64,000 nt of DNA from Lacibacter sp. H407 (lineage in GTDB: Bacteria; Bacteroidota; Bacteroidia; Chitinophagales; Chitinophagaceae), in assembly GCF_037892605.1 (NCBI RefSeq), contig NZ_JBBKTU010000001.1, positions 4,154,001 to 4,218,000 of the forward strand, given 5' to 3'. Of this stretch, positions 48,458 to 59,000 are shown piece by piece. Numbering within the stretch: position 1 is the first letter of the stretch; the number at the start of each line of letters is the position of its first letter. The position numbers and the translations under genes are program-made. The notes below the pieces were generated by a model that was not told the origin of the DNA, searched no databases, and saw only the letters and a program-made list of their open reading frames with translations.

Positions 48458-51430
48458 TTATCGTCTTTCGAGTTTTCTTGTAACTGTGTTATAAATAATA
48501 CTGTTCTTCCCGTCGCTTAATACATACTCACTCGCATTGGCTGATGCAACAGGTTTCATTCCAACAGCAGCTTTTAAAATTGCTGCGTCAATGTTTTCAG
48601 ACATTACAGGCAAACTTCCGCCTGCCATGAATGCCGCCATACCGAATTCAGGATAATTATCACCACTATAGATCACTGCTTTTGTTGGATATTTTGTGCG
48701 GTATTCTTTCACTGCACGATACACTTGCTCAAAGCTTGTTTTCTTTGGTTTCAGTAAACGTGCATGCTGACGTGGGGCCAAGTTCTCACCGCCTTTTGGT
48801 GCATAAGCTGTACCGTCGGTCTGGTAATGCCAGTAACGGATATCAATCAAATCAACAACGGAAGCATAAGCAGGTATATTTAAAATAGAATCCTGTATAT
48901 CTTTTGTTACACTCAATCCAACGATCGGATGCTTGCCTGTTTCTTTCTCCCATTCACGAATTACATCGAGCCAGAACTTTACAAAATGTGTTGGGCCTGT
49001 AAATTCTTCACCAATCAATTGTATAACTCCGTTATTATCCTTGAAATTATTCAGGCATTGACGGATATACTTTTTATGCAATTCTCTGCGCACTGGATTG
49101 GAGATATCATAAAACTGCTCCGCATAAAAAATACGTTTGTCACCAGCATAATTTACCGGTTCAACAAATCCCGTGTTGTTGATATTGTTTGCAGTGCGCC
49201 ATGGGAAATCGGCATAGTGTGCGCCTGCTTCAATAATGTTGTGCTGAAAATAATTCTGATGTACCAGTAACAATCCATTCTGATCAGCGAGATCAGCAAA
49301 CTGTTTTAATCGACTCCAGTAAAACAAATTGAACTTCGTTAAATCATATTTACTCAATCCATCCCATGCTGTTTCTTTTCCACTTCTTGCATAAGGCAAT
49401 TCATAAAACGGCGGCCATACTTCGCCATCCATTCTGCGGACACGTTGATGATCGTCTCTTCTTCTATCGTACCACAAACCATAGTTGTGTTCAATCGCAA
49501 TAGTCTTTGAAATTTTCATTTCACTCACTACTTCGTTCAAATCATCCGTTAAACCTTTTCCAGAACGACCGGGAACAAAACGGGTGATATGCCATTTGGA
49601 CTGTTGAATATCTCGACCCTGTACACCTCCATTCCACCATTGCACATTTGAACGTTTACCTGTGATGAGTTCATCTCCTCTAACTAATACACCGTTCTTG
49701 ATTTGTAATGAAGGCGCAAGTGTTGGAACAATTGGTTTCTTAATTCCGATCTGATCAATTGTTTTACTGCTTCCTGCATCAACAGGGATTTTATTGCGAC
49801 CTGATGCCTGTGCAATGAATTCTTTCAATTGTAATCTCGGCTTTGCTGCTTCTTTTGTAAGTGCCTGTGCTACTTCAACCGATGGACTGCTGCTTGCTTC
49901 TGTTGGCACATCCATGATCTGCCCTTGCTGATCAATATTTTTATTCAGTCGTTCATGCAACTGTGCATAGTACAAACTTCTTGGACTGATGGTATTATTC
50001 GATTCGTTCCAGTAGCCATCGCCTGCAAACTGGCTCCAGCTGCCGAATGCCCAGTTTTGTGCAGTTGGTGGTTTGTAACAATCGATGCGTGCTGCACTAC
50101 AGTTCCAGAATAAACTATTGGCAGCGCTCCACCCTGCGCCATTTGCATCCTGCCAACGATTACCAAAACGCAATGCGTTGCCATCTACATTCACCACATC
50201 AAACAAAACGCCGCTTGCCCAGCTGTCAATTGTTCCGCTGAAACTATAAGACAACATTGATTCGCATTGTACAAATGCATTGGGACCTGGTGCGCAAAAA
50301 CCAACAGCAAAATCATGGTAACCATTTTCAGCATAACAACGTTGAAACAAAGTTTGCTGACCGGTTGTTAAAAACGTATAACGACGTTGACCGCCGATTT
50401 CAGAAACTGGTGCCAGCGAAATACAGTCTTCAACAGTAACACGCTTGGAAGTTTCCAATACACTCACTGCACTTCCGGCAAAATGCTGAAAGGTTATTTG
50501 ACGTACCCAGCAGTCTTCTGCATTTTCAATATTGATAGCATTCCAGCGATGATCTTCATCTTTTGGATTTGTTTTATCGAAAGTGGAAATCAACTTGATA
50601 TTTTCAATGCCGCAATTATTAATACGGCCATCATTGTTATAGAAATACATTGTTGCTCCACCATAAGTTGTATCGAACGCAGTTGTAAGTGGTGCATCAA
50701 TGTAAACTGTATTGCCTTCGATCTTTGTAATAGTGCGATCAAAATACAAGTCTCTGTCACCGGGTTTCCAACCCAATGCAGTAATACCTCCACCAAAATG
50801 ATCAGTACCTAACAAGTTGATCCAGTTGGCTGTTGAAGGACGACGGATAATAATTTTATTTGAGTGATCTTTAAAATTTATCTGATCAACATGAAAACTC
50901 ATAGCGTTTACCGGCACAAACGGATCGGTAATTTTTAAGCCGGTGAGTTCTTTTGAAATCGTATTCTTTCCAACGATCTTGATCAATGCTAACCGCCCTG
51001 TTCCTGCACCAACAATGGTTGTTGCATTGATGCCGCTTCCACGCAATACCACACCTGATGCAGCAATACGTAACTGTCCCAACACTTCATAAGTTCCTTT
51101 TTGTAATAACACTGTTCCACGAAAACCTTTTGCGTCTGCAGGCAGTGAAGCCACATAATCCAAAGCCGATTGAATGCGAAGTGTTGCATCACCTGCTTTC
51201 ACAGGTACCACAACTTTCACATCAACATCGGGTATTGATTGTTCAGATGCTTTGTAACCACAATAAGAAAAATCAGGAATGCGATTCCCCTGCGCATCTG
51301 CCGTGTAGATCAATTTTCCTTTCTCACTATATAAAGGAGGAACAGGCTTTACCTGCTTTTGCGCAAGTAAAGCCTGTTGTATAAATAAGCAGAATAGAAA
51401 TAGAATTTTGTATGCGACTTTTTTATTCAC
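48458..51430 (-). CDS. Secreted beta-helix/DUF6298 two-domain protein
   Basis: 990 residues, signal peptide ILFLFCLFIQQALLAQ. The N-terminal half (about 25-500) is a pectate-lyase-like parallel beta-helix: IPDFSYCGYKASEQSIPDV, GTVLLQKGTYEVLGQL, GVVLRGSGINATTIVGAG, ENAEDCWVRQITFQHFAG. The C-terminal half (about 620-990) matches the DUF6298 pattern, probably a TIM barrel: WHITRFVPGRSGKG, IEHNYGLWYDRRRDDHQRVR, LLLVHQNYFQHNIIEAGAHY, VIQLIGEEFTGPTHFVKFW and DLIDIRYWHYQTDG. Two potential catalytic domains in one chain suggest a lyase or hydrolase paired with an exo-enzyme. Activity is unknown. It sits between PL1 and GH140 in the operon, with its own candidate promoter. Confidence 0.8.
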   Translation of the reverse strand: MNKKVAYKILFLFCLFIQQALLAQKQVKPVPPLYSEKGKLIYTADAQGNRIPDFSYCGYKASEQSIPDVDVKVVVPVKAGDATLRIQSALDYVASLPADAKGFRGTVLLQKGTYEVLGQLRIAASGVVLRGSGINATTIVGAGTGRLALIKIVGKNTISKELTGLKITDPFVPVNAMSFHVDQINFKDHSNKIIIRRPSTANWINLLGTDHFGGGITALGWKPGDRDLYFDRTITKIEGNTVYIDAPLTTAFDTTYGGATMYFYNNDGRINNCGIENIKLISTFDKTNPKDEDHRWNAINIENAEDCWVRQITFQHFAGSAVSVLETSKRVTVEDCISLAPVSEIGGQRRYTFLTTGQQTLFQRCYAENGYHDFAVGFCAPGPNAFVQCESMLSYSFSGTIDSWASGVLFDVVNVDGNALRFGNRWQDANGAGWSAANSLFWNCSAARIDCYKPPTAQNWAFGSWSQFAGDGYWNESNNTISPRSLYYAQLHERLNKNIDQQGQIMDVPTEASSSPSVEVAQALTKEAAKPRLQLKEFIAQASGRNKIPVDAGSSKTIDQIGIKKPIVPTLAPSLQIKNGVLVRGDELITGKRSNVQWWNGGVQGRDIQQSKWHITRFVPGRSGKGLTDDLNEVVSEMKISKTIAIEHNYGLWYDRRRDDHQRVRRMDGEVWPPFYELPYARSGKETAWDGLSKYDLTKFNLFYWSRLKQFADLADQNGLLLVHQNYFQHNIIEAGAHYADFPWRTANNINNTGFVEPVNYAGDKRIFYAEQFYDISNPVRRELHKKYIRQCLNNFKDNNGVIQLIGEEFTGPTHFVKFWLDVIREWEKETGKHPIVGLSVTKDIQDSILNIPAYASVVDLIDIRYWHYQTDGTAYAPKGGENLAPRQHARLLKPKKTSFEQVYRAVKEYRTKYPTKAVIYSGDNYPEFGMAAFMAGGSLPVMSENIDAAILKAAVGMKPVASANASEYVLSDGKNSIIYNTVTRKLERR

Positions 51431-51458
51431 TGTTTGCCGGTTGATTTTAAATACACTC

Positions 51459-51466
51459 TAAAGTTA
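51459..51466 (-). promoter_or_regulatory. -7 promoter element candidate upstream of the beta-helix/DUF6298 gene
   Basis: The minus strand reads TAACTTTA, 7 of 8 of TAnnTTTG, 29 bp before the ATG at 51430 in a 92-bp gap. Confidence 0.28.
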
Positions 51467-51522
51467 CTGTTGAGTCATTGCTTACTAAAAGATACAAAAC
51501 AGAACTTTATAACCGGTGTTGA

Positions 51523-53169
51523 TTATTTTTTCACCGCTGGTATTGGTTTTACATTCTTTACATCTACGACGCTATTGAGATAATTTTCAATATTGCTATA
51601 ACCGTTCTTTGCAATTCTGGCGGCATCTGTTGCATCTTTTGAATTCAATCCAATCTTTACTTCGTATGCATCAGGTATACCGTCGTTATCGCTGTCGATA
51701 TAAGGTGTGCCTTTGTATTCAGGATAGCCCCCCACCTGTGCTGGATCTGTGATGATGCCGATCTTGTATGAATCGATCGGCATGCGACGATGCTTGAATT
51801 GCGTTGCCGGTGGTTTCACGTTCGGATCTACTTCAACTTTACCAGTTGCAACCTGCTTTACAATCCGTGCATCCACTGCATCACGCCTTGGCAATGTTGC
51901 CCCTGCGTTAGCCAATACATATGTTTTTGCTTGCTCCGCTGACAAAATTGTAATTGGTGCCATTGGTAATGGCTTCGGCCATTTCATACTAGTATCAATT
52001 TCCACCTTATCATTTTCCCCTTCTACCTGTACGCCACCTTTCCAGTTATCTTTGGTTACTACAGGATAACCTTCCACAATATTTCCATTTACATAAGCAC
52101 GTCCGTAATATTTTTCTTTCAGCTTGCTTCGTCCGCTTTCCGGTTTCAGTATGCGATAAGCAATGGCTGTTTTCGGTGTTGCAGGACCGGGCTTAAAATA
52201 ATTATTGATGATGTTGAACTGAGCTCTGTAATCGCCACCATCAATGCTTCTGTGTACCCAATTAAAAACAACATTGTTTGCAAAGTTGAATATTCCATTC
52301 CAACCAACCGATGGGTTACGTCCGGCATTGCTTGCCCAAAGATTACGCATGAAGGTACAATTCTCACCACCAAGCGTACTACCGAATGCATGATTCCATG
52401 TATCGAGTGCTTCACCAAAAATTGAATTCTGAATTGTAATATTTACAGTACCGAATTTATCCTCAATTTTTCCTGTGCTGTCGTTATACATGTGGCGATA
52501 CATGCTCATGTTCTCATCCAATCCCCATGTTGCACTTACATGATCGATGATGATATTACCAACCGGGTTTCCACCAATAGCATCATCTCTTCTTCCAACC
52601 CATGTTTCACCGCGGCGGAAACGCATGTAACGGATGATCACATCATGCGTATTGATCCACACACTTTCGCCAGCAATACATACTCCATCGCCCGGGGCTG
52701 TTTGTCCGGCAATGGTAATATACGGTGCACGGATCATCAACGGGGTTTTTAAACGGATAATACCAGCCACATTGAACACAATAATTCTTGCGCCGCCTTG
52801 CTCACAAGCCCAACGTAAACTACCGGGACCATCATCATTCAAATTTGTAACAACATATACTTTACCGCCACGTCCGCCGAAGCTGTAACGGCCACCACCT
52901 TCTGCACCTGGAAATGCAAGGATGTCTGATTGCGGCAATTCATCCACACGTGAAGCCCATGGAATATAAGGTTTGCCTTCTCTTGCTTCTTTTTGAATGA
53001 TGGGCCATGCTATAGCCCACGCCGAATCGGAATGTTTATTTGCTGCACGCATCAATGAATCGGATGCCTGTTGAACATCTTTTGGAATATCAGGATACTG
53101 TGCAAACACCGTTCCTGCTGCTACGAAACAAACCACTGCTGCGAAAACTCTTTTAGAAAGGAAATTCAT
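51523..53169 (-). CDS. Secreted PL1 pectate lyase
   Basis: 548 residues, signal peptide VFAAVVCFVAAGTVFAQ. The beta-helix starts at about residue 82: DILAFPGAEGGGRYSFGGRG, KVYVVTNLNDDGPGSLRWA, IIVFNVAGIIRLKTPL, IRYMRFRRGETWVGRRDDA, IIDHVSATWGLDENMSMY, QNSIFGEALD and NLWASNAGRNPS. This is the PL1 pattern of Bacteroidota. Near the C-terminus is a calcium-type DSDNDGIPDAYEVKIGLN motif, common in these lyases. It cleaves de-esterified homogalacturonan by beta-elimination, making the unsaturated oligomers that GH105 finishes. It is the first gene after the SusCD-lipoprotein set, separated from it by a strong hairpin. Confidence 0.92.
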   Translation of the reverse strand: MNFLSKRVFAAVVCFVAAGTVFAQYPDIPKDVQQASDSLMRAANKHSDSAWAIAWPIIQKEAREGKPYIPWASRVDELPQSDILAFPGAEGGGRYSFGGRGGKVYVVTNLNDDGPGSLRWACEQGGARIIVFNVAGIIRLKTPLMIRAPYITIAGQTAPGDGVCIAGESVWINTHDVIIRYMRFRRGETWVGRRDDAIGGNPVGNIIIDHVSATWGLDENMSMYRHMYNDSTGKIEDKFGTVNITIQNSIFGEALDTWNHAFGSTLGGENCTFMRNLWASNAGRNPSVGWNGIFNFANNVVFNWVHRSIDGGDYRAQFNIINNYFKPGPATPKTAIAYRILKPESGRSKLKEKYYGRAYVNGNIVEGYPVVTKDNWKGGVQVEGENDKVEIDTSMKWPKPLPMAPITILSAEQAKTYVLANAGATLPRRDAVDARIVKQVATGKVEVDPNVKPPATQFKHRRMPIDSYKIGIITDPAQVGGYPEYKGTPYIDSDNDGIPDAYEVKIGLNSKDATDAARIAKNGYSNIENYLNSVVDVKNVKPIPAVKK

Positions 53170-53223
53170 ACTTCTTGATTATAACTTATTATGACGATTT
53201 CTCACACCGAAAACTGCTCTAAT

Positions 53224-53255
53224 GAAAAGAGAAAGTGATAACACTTTCTCTTTTC
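53224..53255 (-). terminator. Strong hairpin after the SusC-SusD-lipoprotein genes
   Basis: A perfect 14-bp inverted repeat (GAAAAGAGAAAGTG, loop ATAA, CACTTTCTCTTTTC) lies 23 bp after the lipoprotein stop and 55 bp before the PL1 ATG on the minus strand. The downstream arm ends in CTCTTTTC. It could terminate or attenuate transcription, or stabilise the SusCD mRNA 3' end, lowering expression of the enzymes relative to the transporter. Confidence 0.7.
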
Positions 53256-53277
53256 AAATTTTGTGTTATTCTGAAAC

Positions 53278-54216
53278 TTATTTCTGCACTTTTACATCTA
53301 CTTCAATTGATGTTTCTTTATTTGGCGAATCACCATTTACAAAACGGATCAGTATAGCACCATATTTACCAGTAACCGTTCTAAAACCAATAACGTTGCT
53401 GCCTCCTGTAGTAGATACTGTTGTTACTTTTGATGCCGTACCCGAAGTCATATTACCAGCGATCAATCGTTGAATAGCTCCGGCAGAAGTTAACTGTGAT
53501 ACAAAGTTTACTGAAGTCGGCATTTTCTTGAAGATGGTTGCATTTTTGGTCCAGGAAGCCAGATCATAAAATGGCAATTGAGGTTGTGCTGCACTTAATG
53601 CATAGATCGTATGCTTTAAGTCGTCACCTGTTGCTGTGGTCCCACGCCCTGTAGTATCCCAATAATAACCAAAATCAATAGTCGCTGAATTAGCTGCACC
53701 ATCGCTGTAGCTATAGGTTTTACCATCAATACTTGAATAGTAGCTTTTATTAGTTTTAGCAACTGAATCGGGAACAGACAATATTCTGTACGACCAGAAA
53801 TGAAAATCAGGCTTCACTGTTATTTTTAATACTTTATCTCCATCGCCCAGAAACACCGCCTGACTGTTTCTTGCTAATACACGATAACTATAAGTACCGG
53901 CAGTACTATCAATCCGATAGCCTTTTGATCCGGAAAATGTATTCTTACTTCCTGTTACATTGAAGGTGTCAATGCGTACTCCGTTTCGCTGTATTTCTAC
54001 ATACGTCATTGGTTCTGTTGAGGTAATGGTGAAATCGAAGAAAATACTATCCTTCGGATTTACCTCAACATCCTGTGTAACAGCAAACGGGTTACCTGTT
54101 TTATATTGCACGGTAACTTTATACGCATCGATCGGCTCACGCTTTTTTTCGCAGGCAGCAATCAATACCAACAGCATACCCAGTGCAGTTATATTTTTCA
54201 GAAAACTGAATTTCAT
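53278..54216 (-). CDS. Surface glycan-binding lipoprotein candidate (SusE-position)
   Basis: 312 residues with a lipoprotein signal (LGMLLVLIAACEKKREP, Cys at about 22). The rest is beta-rich: an immunoglobulin-like segment (KVTVQYKTGNPFAVTQDVEV, YVEIQRNGVRIDTFN, GTYSYRVLARNSQAVFLG), then a region with YSYSDGAANSATIDFGYYWD and HTIYALSAAQPQ. No catalytic motif is seen. Placement directly after SusD, where Bacteroidota loci usually encode a surface glycan-binding protein, supports that role; the sequence is not recognisably SusE or SusF. It starts 29 bp after SusD. Confidence 0.75.
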   Translation of the reverse strand: MKFSFLKNITALGMLLVLIAACEKKREPIDAYKVTVQYKTGNPFAVTQDVEVNPKDSIFFDFTITSTEPMTYVEIQRNGVRIDTFNVTGSKNTFSGSKGYRIDSTAGTYSYRVLARNSQAVFLGDGDKVLKITVKPDFHFWSYRILSVPDSVAKTNKSYYSSIDGKTYSYSDGAANSATIDFGYYWDTTGRGTTATGDDLKHTIYALSAAQPQLPFYDLASWTKNATIFKKMPTSVNFVSQLTSAGAIQRLIAGNMTSGTASKVTTVSTTGGSNVIGFRTVTGKYGAILIRFVNGDSPNKETSIEVDVKVQK

Positions 54217-54245
54217 GTGATGTTGTTTAATTTGTTAGAATTGAT

Positions 54246-56063
54246 TTATTGCAATGGATCAAATGTGCCACCAGCCCATCCAATGGTTTGTGCCATTACA
54301 TAGCTCGACTGATTAAAGATATTCGGCAACGCATAGAAATAATAACGATCCGGAATACTAATCACATTTGAACCTTCAAGTGTTGCTGTGGTAACTGTAA
54401 AAATAGAAGTGTAAACAGATGGATTATTCAAGTTGGCAGTGTCTCTTGGCCGAACACCAAACGCATCCGGTTTATCAAGATAAATACGACCAGCTACAGT
54501 ACCCGTTCCAGCGAAATAAGGAGACTTTGGTGCCCAGCGTAATGCAAATCTGGAGCTGATCAAGCCATAATTTCGTGTTCTTCTTAAATCCCAATAACGC
54601 TTTCCTTCCATTGCAAATTCAATCATCCGCTCATCTAAAATGAGTGAACGCATACTTGCCGCATCGGTTGCAACATCTAATCCATAATCAAATGACCCCT
54701 GAACGATACCTGCACGCTGACGTATTTTGCGCACCATATCTTTTGATTCTGCAATACGGCCTGTTTCATTTGCACACTCAGCAAGATTCATGACCAACTC
54801 AGCAAAACGGAACTCAACCCAATCCATGCCGCTGCCACCGCCTGTATTACTGTTATACAGTGCCTGTGTTGCAGCCAATGTAGGGTTGGTGATCTTTTTA
54901 GAATAGAATCCGGTAACGATCGATGAAGCTGATTCATCAAGCACACCGGTATAATTCCACTGCTTACGACCTACTTTATTACTTAAAGGCCAGATAGCAC
55001 CATTGTATGCGATTGACATATCAAACCGTGGGTCTCTGTTCTGCCAAAATAATGTTGTATTGTGATCGGCCGAAGGATGCGTTATCGGCAACCCATCTTT
55101 TGTTGTGTACTTCTGTACTAAATTCCAGGTAGGCTGATTGGATCCGCCGCCTCCATTTGATTCAGAAAACGGACGGGTAATATATTCTGTATTTGTACCA
55201 CGGCCGGGGCTGATGGAAACCGCATCATGCTTACGAACCAACATTACTTCTGCATTATTTTCTGTAACAAAAATGTTTGCATAGTTGGCAAATAACATGT
55301 AACCGTTTGCAACCGCTGTATCATACGCAGCCTTATTTGCTTCATATGCTTTCTCCCAACGATCTGTAATATTTGTTGGATTAAATTGCGGACTTGCCCA
55401 ATACATTAATACTTTGCCTTTGTATGCAAGCGCTGTTGCTTTTGTGATACGTCCAATATTTGTGCTGTTCCAGGAAATCGGTAAATAAGCACCCGCTGAA
55501 TCAAGATCATTCACAATAGCTGCAATACATTCACTTGTCTTAGCACGTGGTACATTTAAATCATCTCCATTTAGATCCTGTGATTTTAAGATGAGGGGAA
55601 CGCCTCCATAAAGATTTACCAAACGGAAATACACAAGCGCCCGCAGGAAAAAGAACTGTCCTTTCAACGTACGTTTTGTTGCTTCAGGTAAACTGCCTGC
55701 ATTGATCCCTTCAATGGCAGTATTGCAACGGCGTATATCAAAATACCTGTTTGTATTAATGGATGTGCCTGTACCAATATCTGTTACAGAGTTCTCCACC
55801 AATGTACCGTACAGAAAAGCGGTATTGGCATTATTCAATTCATCGGATGTATTGTGGATATTTCCGGGAGCAGGCCATACAGGCATCATCAGATCATATC
55901 CTTTATTCAGGAACAGATTTACAGCACCTTCATCATCCCATATTTTAGAATCGATACCGTTTGGATCTTCCAGATCAAAAAAGTCTTTTCTACAGGCTGA
56001 TAAAACAACCGAGCCAATGCAAAGCATTAAAGCAAACCTGGTAAACTTATTTTTTATTGACAT
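54246..56063 (-). CDS. SusD/RagB-family outer-membrane glycan-binding lipoprotein
   Basis: 605 residues. The lipobox VVLSACRKDFFDLEDPNG puts it on the outer membrane as the lid of the SusC channel. Family marks are NRYFDIRRCNTAIEGI, LKGQFFFLRALVYFRLVNLY, GGVPLILKSQ, RITKATALAYKGKVLMYWAS, WVEFRFAELVMNLAECANET and MIEFAMEGKRYWDLRRTRNY. It binds oligosaccharide for import; pectin fragments are the likely ligand from the gene set. It lies 23 bp downstream of SusC. Confidence 0.96.
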   Translation of the reverse strand: MSIKNKFTRFALMLCIGSVVLSACRKDFFDLEDPNGIDSKIWDDEGAVNLFLNKGYDLMMPVWPAPGNIHNTSDELNNANTAFLYGTLVENSVTDIGTGTSINTNRYFDIRRCNTAIEGINAGSLPEATKRTLKGQFFFLRALVYFRLVNLYGGVPLILKSQDLNGDDLNVPRAKTSECIAAIVNDLDSAGAYLPISWNSTNIGRITKATALAYKGKVLMYWASPQFNPTNITDRWEKAYEANKAAYDTAVANGYMLFANYANIFVTENNAEVMLVRKHDAVSISPGRGTNTEYITRPFSESNGGGGSNQPTWNLVQKYTTKDGLPITHPSADHNTTLFWQNRDPRFDMSIAYNGAIWPLSNKVGRKQWNYTGVLDESASSIVTGFYSKKITNPTLAATQALYNSNTGGGSGMDWVEFRFAELVMNLAECANETGRIAESKDMVRKIRQRAGIVQGSFDYGLDVATDAASMRSLILDERMIEFAMEGKRYWDLRRTRNYGLISSRFALRWAPKSPYFAGTGTVAGRIYLDKPDAFGVRPRDTANLNNPSVYTSIFTVTTATLEGSNVISIPDRYYFYALPNIFNQSSYVMAQTIGWAGGTFDPLQ

Positions 56064-56086
56064 AATATTCTTGTTTTAGCAATACT

Positions 56087-59000
56087 TTATAATGACACGT
56101 TAACACCAAGTGAAATTGTACGCAACGTTGGGTAACTTGCAAAGTTGGATGTATAAGGGTCTTTATACTTTAACGGGTTAACAATGTTCCAGAGGTTGGT
56201 ACCGGTGAGGAATGCTCTGAAATCCGGTATACGCAGTTTCTCTGAAATATGTTTTGGCAATGCATATGAAAGCACCATATTGTTGATCCGGCTTTGTGTT
56301 CCGTTAACTGCCCAGAACGTAGAATTCTCTCTTGCCAATGGCGCATCAGCACGTGGATATTTTGCATTGGTGTTCTCCGGTGTCCAATGATCGTTCCAGA
56401 ATGAAGCAGCATTTTGAGTAGTTGTTGGTACTTTTCTTGCTTCACCATCATAGAACACTTTACCACCTACACGAAGGTTCATATTCATCTGCAATTTGAA
56501 GGTTTTATAAGTAACCCCGAACGTCATACCAAAACCTACTAACGGTGTTGTGCGGTTGAACATGATCGTTTCATCATTATCATCTATCCTGCCATCTCCG
56601 TTAATATCTTCAAAGTCCATAAACCCTACCTGTGGCTTTGCTCCACCGATCAGATAGTTTGGATTTTTTGCAAGGATGGCATCTACTTCTGCCTGTGTAC
56701 GTAAAATACCTTTTGCGATATATCCGATGTTACTTCCATTATACTTACGTGGATCACGACCCAATGAAATTTCCAATTGGTCTGAACCGTAAGTACCTAA
56801 ACGTGAAGAATTATAATACGCCTGTAATATCTGACTGTTGGAAAATCCAAAGTTCACATCGGCAGTAAAGCCCCAATCGTTTTTGAAATTGGCCCGGTAG
56901 CCGATCGAAAATTCATTACCCCAACTGATGCTTCTGCCATAATTCACAACAGCAGTGTTGATACCAGCTGTAGGTGGTAATACACCGTTCTCTAAACGAT
57001 CAAATGCATCATAATTATAGCGGTGAAAGAAATCGTAGGTGAAATTGAGTTTTCCGCTCAACAGGTTCATATCGAAACCAATATTGAATGTGCGGGCTTT
57101 TTCCCATGTAATATTTGGATTGGGCGACACGTTAGGATCCAACCCGCTTGTAACTGTTGTTCCAAATAACATTCCTGTAGTTTGGGTAAACCGTGATTCC
57201 CATAAGCGGTTGTTTACACGATCTTCACCCACCAACCCGTAGTTTGCACGGATCTTCATAAAGTCGATGAAACCAAGACGGTCTCTAAAAAACTTTTCAT
57301 CGCTGATCTTCCAACCCAAACCTACTGAAGGGAATAAACCCCAGCGTGTTTCAGGCGGAAAGTTGGACGATGCATCATAACGTGCAATTACTTCCAGCAA
57401 ATAACGGTCAAGGAATGAATAGTTGAAACGACCCAGAAACGAGCGCTTGGCCGATTGTGTGTAACTGGGGTTACGAATGGTTTGTCCATCGTTACTAAAT
57501 GCCCAGAACTGATCAACACCACCAACTAACTGTGTGTTTTTATAAAAGAAAATATTTTGTGCGTTCGCTTCGCTTTGATCAAAACCCACCATGATATCGA
57601 AATCATGATTGTCGATCTTTGTACCATAACCGATGGTTGATATTAACTGATAGCTTCCGTTAATGTCGGAACCTTCGGCCAACTGATCGGAGTTAGCAAC
57701 ACGCTGAAAAGGTGTGCCGGCATTTAAATTCTCTGTAAACAACAAACCATTTTGACCTCCGCGGATAAAGTTGCCTACAAAATAAGGAGGGAAATATTCT
57801 CTTCCTGTTGCGTTACGGTTGAGCCTGCCGAATTGAAGTCGTGCAGTTAAGCCTTTCAGGAATGTAGGTTTATATTCCAAAGAAGCGTTTACACTTAAGC
57901 CTTGTGAGTTTCCTCTTTTATAGTTTCCTGAATTAAACAGTGCAAGTGGATTCCAGTTGCCGGGAGGGTTAATACCGCTCCAGCCAACATAGTTTCCATT
58001 GATGGTTAACGGCACCCACTTTGGTGTTAAATAAATAGCACGTATAGAAAGATCATCTGTTTCATTATTTGCACCTTTTAACGTGTTACGGTTGTCGGCA
58101 CTAAAGTCGGAAGCAAAAATTACGTTGGCTGTAAGTCCGTCAATGATCTTGGCAGTTGTACCCATTCTGAAACCATACTTCTGGATACTGATATCTCCGT
58201 AGTTACCGGTTTCTCTGAAATAGTTACCACCAGCAAAAAATGTAATTCGTTCAGTACCGCCACTTACGTTAAGGGTATGACGCATTAACGTTGTTGGCTT
58301 CCACATTTCATCATACCAACTTTGATATGGATTTGTTTTTAGAAAATCAAGGTCGGCCTGTGAAAAACGTTGATTCGTAGCAGCGCCGGTAAGTTCATAT
58401 CCGTTGTTGAGCATTTTTGCATGTTCGTATGCACTCATGATCTCTGGCTTTACTGCTTCAGTAGAAGATCCAAAGTAACCCGAGTAAGAAATGCGTGGTT
58501 TGCCCGGTTTGCCTTTTTTGGTTGTAACCAACACCACGCCCTTTGCACCCGCTGCACCATAAATGGCAGCAGCCGCATCTTTCAGGAAACTGATATCTTC
58601 AACCAAACTCGCATCGAGGTTATCAAAATAGTCTTTCGTTGCTATGATTCCGTCAATTACATACAAAGGATCGGCAGTGGCACCCACTAAAGAAGCACCC
58701 GGAAATATACTTGCACCCCTGATATTGATCGATGTAGGAGAACCTGGTTTACCCGAGGCAAAATTGACTCCCACACCTGGCAACCGGTTGATCAATGCAG
58801 CACCAAGATTTGCCACCGGCAAATCTTCTATCTGAGAAGGTTTAATATTGCCAACCGACCCCAGTACATTCACTTTCTTTTTTGTACCGTAGCCAATTAC
58901 AACAACTTCTTCCATTTGCTCACTGGTGCTCTTTTCCATTGTAATCGCAAGCGTGCCTGAAGCACCTGCTTTACGCTCATACACAGTAAACCCTACATAT

